Source: Corallincola platygyrae (lineage in GTDB: Bacteria > Pseudomonadota > Gammaproteobacteria > Enterobacterales > Neiellaceae). Taken from it: a DNA stretch of 64,000 bases. The notes beneath the pieces were generated by a model. The model searched no databases, was not told the origin of the DNA, and worked only from the letters and a program-made list of their open reading frames with translations. Within the stretch, counting starts at the first letter, position 1, and each line of letters begins with the position of its first letter. Positions 62,432-64,000 of the stretch are shown piece after piece. The stretch is from the NCBI RefSeq assembly GCF_039544265.1, contig NZ_BAABLI010000010.1, forward strand, positions 9,893 through 73,892. Direction: 5' to 3'. The position numbers and the translations under genes were made by a program.

Positions 62432-63163
62432 TTGCTGTTTGAATACCCCCTAAACGAGAGAATACGCAGCCAGTTGCGCATAGAGTATCTGATCCAGCAG
62501 ATGCGAGATTCCGGTGCGGCAACTAACAGTGCATGTTTAGGCTTTTTCAGAGCAGTGTTTGAGTTGCTTGAGATGCTTGAGCGGGGAGACCTCAGGCAAG
62601 AGCTGATCAAGGATTTGGAAAAGCAGCAGCAAGGTCTGGAGCGTTGGCATGGCCAACCTGGCGTTGATCAAAATGCTCTGCAACAGCTACAGGGCGAATT
62701 GCAGCAACTGATATCGGGTTTAAGAGCTGAGCCGCGCTTGGGACAATCTTTGAGAGACGACAGGTTTCTTGCGGCGCTTCGCCAACGCTTTTCAATTCCT
62801 GGCGGTCACTGTTGTTTTGACCTGCCACAACTTCACCTCTGGCTTCACCAACCCCAAGGGGAGCGAAGTAAGCAAATGGCTGAGTGGCTTCGACAAATTT
62901 CGCTTTTGAGCCGAGGGATCGCAATTAACCTGCAAATGATCCGAGAGCGTGCCCCCATGCAGCAAGCCATTGCCAAAAGTGGCTTCTACCAGGACAGCGC
63001 TGAGGATGTGCAGATAGTGCGTATCCGGTTGCCTCAGGATCAACATTTATATCCAACAGTCAGTGGCAATCGGCTCCGTTATACGGTCCGTTTTCACTTG
63101 CCTGACGATGAATCACAGCGCGCAATTGAGCAAGACACCTCTTTTGAGGTTGCCGCGTGCTGA
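62432..63163 (+). CDS. zapD: Cell division protein ZapD
   Basis: FtsZ-bundling protein that helps stabilise the Z-ring. The opening LFEYPLNERIRSQLRIEYLI is near-diagnostic for the ZapD (YacF) family, as are LLEMLERGDLRQELIKDLE and SIPGGHCCFDLPQLHLWLHQ. The start is TTG at 62432, with AGGAAG six bases upstream; no ATG lies near. Length 243 is normal. Confidence 0.93.
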   Translation: MLFEYPLNERIRSQLRIEYLIQQMRDSGAATNSACLGFFRAVFELLEMLERGDLRQELIKDLEKQQQGLERWHGQPGVDQNALQQLQGELQQLISGLRAEPRLGQSLRDDRFLAALRQRFSIPGGHCCFDLPQLHLWLHQPQGERSKQMAEWLRQISLLSRGIAINLQMIRERAPMQQAIAKSGFYQDSAEDVQIVRIRLPQDQHLYPTVSGNRLRYTVRFHLPDDESQRAIEQDTSFEVAAC

Positions 63164-63199
63164 CACCGAGTTTTTTGAAGTAACAGGAAGGGCTTAATC

Positions 63200-63457
63200 A
63201 TGACTAAGGCGCCACTTCAGGTTGAATGCCCAACCTGTTCCAAACAAGTAGAATGGAGTGACGAAAGCCTATTTCGTCCCTTCTGCAGCAAACGCTGTCA
63301 GCTTATCGATCTCGGACAATGGGCTGACGAAGAAAACAAGATCTCAGTGAAAGAGGATACCCCCTCAGCAGAAATGCTGCAGGATGTTGATGCCATGAGT
63401 GACGAAGAGATTGAAGCGCTTGCAGCTCGCTTACTGCAAACAAAGCAGGAAGATTAA
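63200..63457 (+). CDS. yacG: DNA gyrase inhibitor / zinc protein YacG
   Basis: Small zinc-finger protein that binds GyrB and inhibits gyrase in E. coli. Four Cys ligands are in VECPTCSKQVEW and RPFCSKRCQLIDLGQWADEE. The 85-residue product has an extended acidic C-terminal tail. Its TAA overlaps the stop of the converging mutT by four bases. Confidence 0.94.
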   Translation: MTKAPLQVECPTCSKQVEWSDESLFRPFCSKRCQLIDLGQWADEENKISVKEDTPSAEMLQDVDAMSDEEIEALAARLLQTKQED

Positions 63458-63864
63458 CTCTTCGCAGAAAACTCAGAAACCAAACGTTGGATAATTGGTA
63501 AGTTTGCTTGCGGCACATTTAATTCCGGTAATGCGGGCGCTGTTATCCAGCGGATCTCCTGCGATTCATTGCCCTTTGCAGAGCCTTCAAATCGCTCAAC
63601 CAGATAGAAGTTTATCGAGACATGCTTCTCGGGGTAGCGGTGGGTTATATGCTCGAATAGCTGACTTTCGACAGGATTAATACCGACCTCTTCTAACAGC
63701 TCGCGGCGCAAAGCCTGAAGGTTGCTCTCTCCACTCTCGACTTTCCCGCCAGGGAACTCCCAGGTACCTGCTAAATGCTGCCCTTGCTTACGTTTCGCAA
63801 CAAGCACTTCAATTTGTTCGCGCCGACGAATAACGATACCAACGGCAATTTCTACTGCTTTCAA
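63454..63864 (-). CDS. mutT: 8-oxo-dGTP diphosphatase MutT
   Basis: Nudix hydrolase that cleans 8-oxo-dGTP from the nucleotide pool and prevents A-to-C errors. The Nudix box GGKVESGESNLQALRRELLEEVGI (first part GGKVESGE, last part RELLEEVG) is intact at about residues 38-60, and WEFPGGK and the C-terminal FEGSAKGNESQEIRW fit. Length 136 is normal. Convergent with yacG, overlapping by four bases. Confidence 0.92.
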   Translation of the reverse strand: MKAVEIAVGIVIRRREQIEVLVAKRKQGQHLAGTWEFPGGKVESGESNLQALRRELLEEVGINPVESQLFEHITHRYPEKHVSINFYLVERFEGSAKGNESQEIRWITAPALPELNVPQANLPIIQRLVSEFSAKS

Positions 63865-63926
63865 TCTATTGCTCCTGATATTGGTACGCCCCTTACAGCC
63901 CTTTGGGAGAGGCGGGGATAATGTGC

Positions 63927-63976
63927 AACCGGAACATAGGTAACACTTTAAACCGGCAACATGGGTTACACCTTTT
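63927..63976. repeat. Two imperfect direct repeats at the window edge
   Basis: AACCGGAACATAGGTAACAC (from 63927) and AACCGGCAACATGGGTTACAC (from 63951, shown to 21 bases minus one when compared) repeat with a 24-base period and few mismatches. The sequence looks like end repeats of an insertion element, but nothing beyond position 64000 is visible. Confidence 0.45.
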
Positions 63977-64000
63977 CAAAGGTTGAGCAACGCCATTCGG

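Overview
The window is chromosomal DNA of a free-living, probably marine gammaproteobacterium. The best clue is gene order: pdhR-aceE-aceF-lpd next to ampDE, nadC, pilABCD, coaE, zapD, yacG and mutT is the arrangement known from Vibrio, Aeromonas, Shewanella and other Alteromonadales-like lineages. A leader-controlled leuABCD operon and a NarQ/NarP-controlled periplasmic nitrate reductase fit the same group. The species cannot be named from the sequence. No tRNA, rRNA, prophage or CRISPR array was seen.

Region 1 (about 1-13,740) is a nitrate-respiration and molybdenum block. A minus-strand operon mobA-moaB-moaC-moaD-moaE-modA-modB-modC makes the molybdenum cofactor and imports molybdate; modC runs off the left edge. 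Behind it lies napEFDABC, with a perfect FNR-type palindrome and a NarP-like site in front. Then come moaA, with a structured leader that may be a Moco riboswitch, and a divergent narQ-narP pair. A 284-bp element with terminal inverted repeats separates narQ from narP and provides the narQ stop codon.

Region 2 (about 13,740-31,600) holds a large orphan hybrid sensor kinase, then leuL-leuABCD with a classical attenuator. Next is a 7-kb gene for a lipoprotein that fuses an alpha-amylase, six starch-binding modules, a type I pullulanase and two more starch-binding modules. An aldo/keto reductase follows.

Region 3 (about 31,700-43,100) is accessory: an RND efflux pair, a SulP transporter closely resembling the cyanobacterial bicarbonate transporter BicA, a DUF533 protein, an ExoD-like protein, a diguanylate cyclase, a secreted cyanophycinase-like peptidase, a candidate 27-residue ORF and a small CARDB-type lipoprotein.

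Region 4 (about 43,100-64,000) starts with a nitrate-type ABC importer (nrtA, nrtB, ATPase) that has NarL/NarP-type heptamers upstream. It continues with the pyruvate dehydrogenase operon under a perfect PdhR operator, ampDE, nadC, the type IV pilus genes pilABCD, and coaE-zapD-yacG with convergent mutT. Two short direct repeats sit at the right edge.
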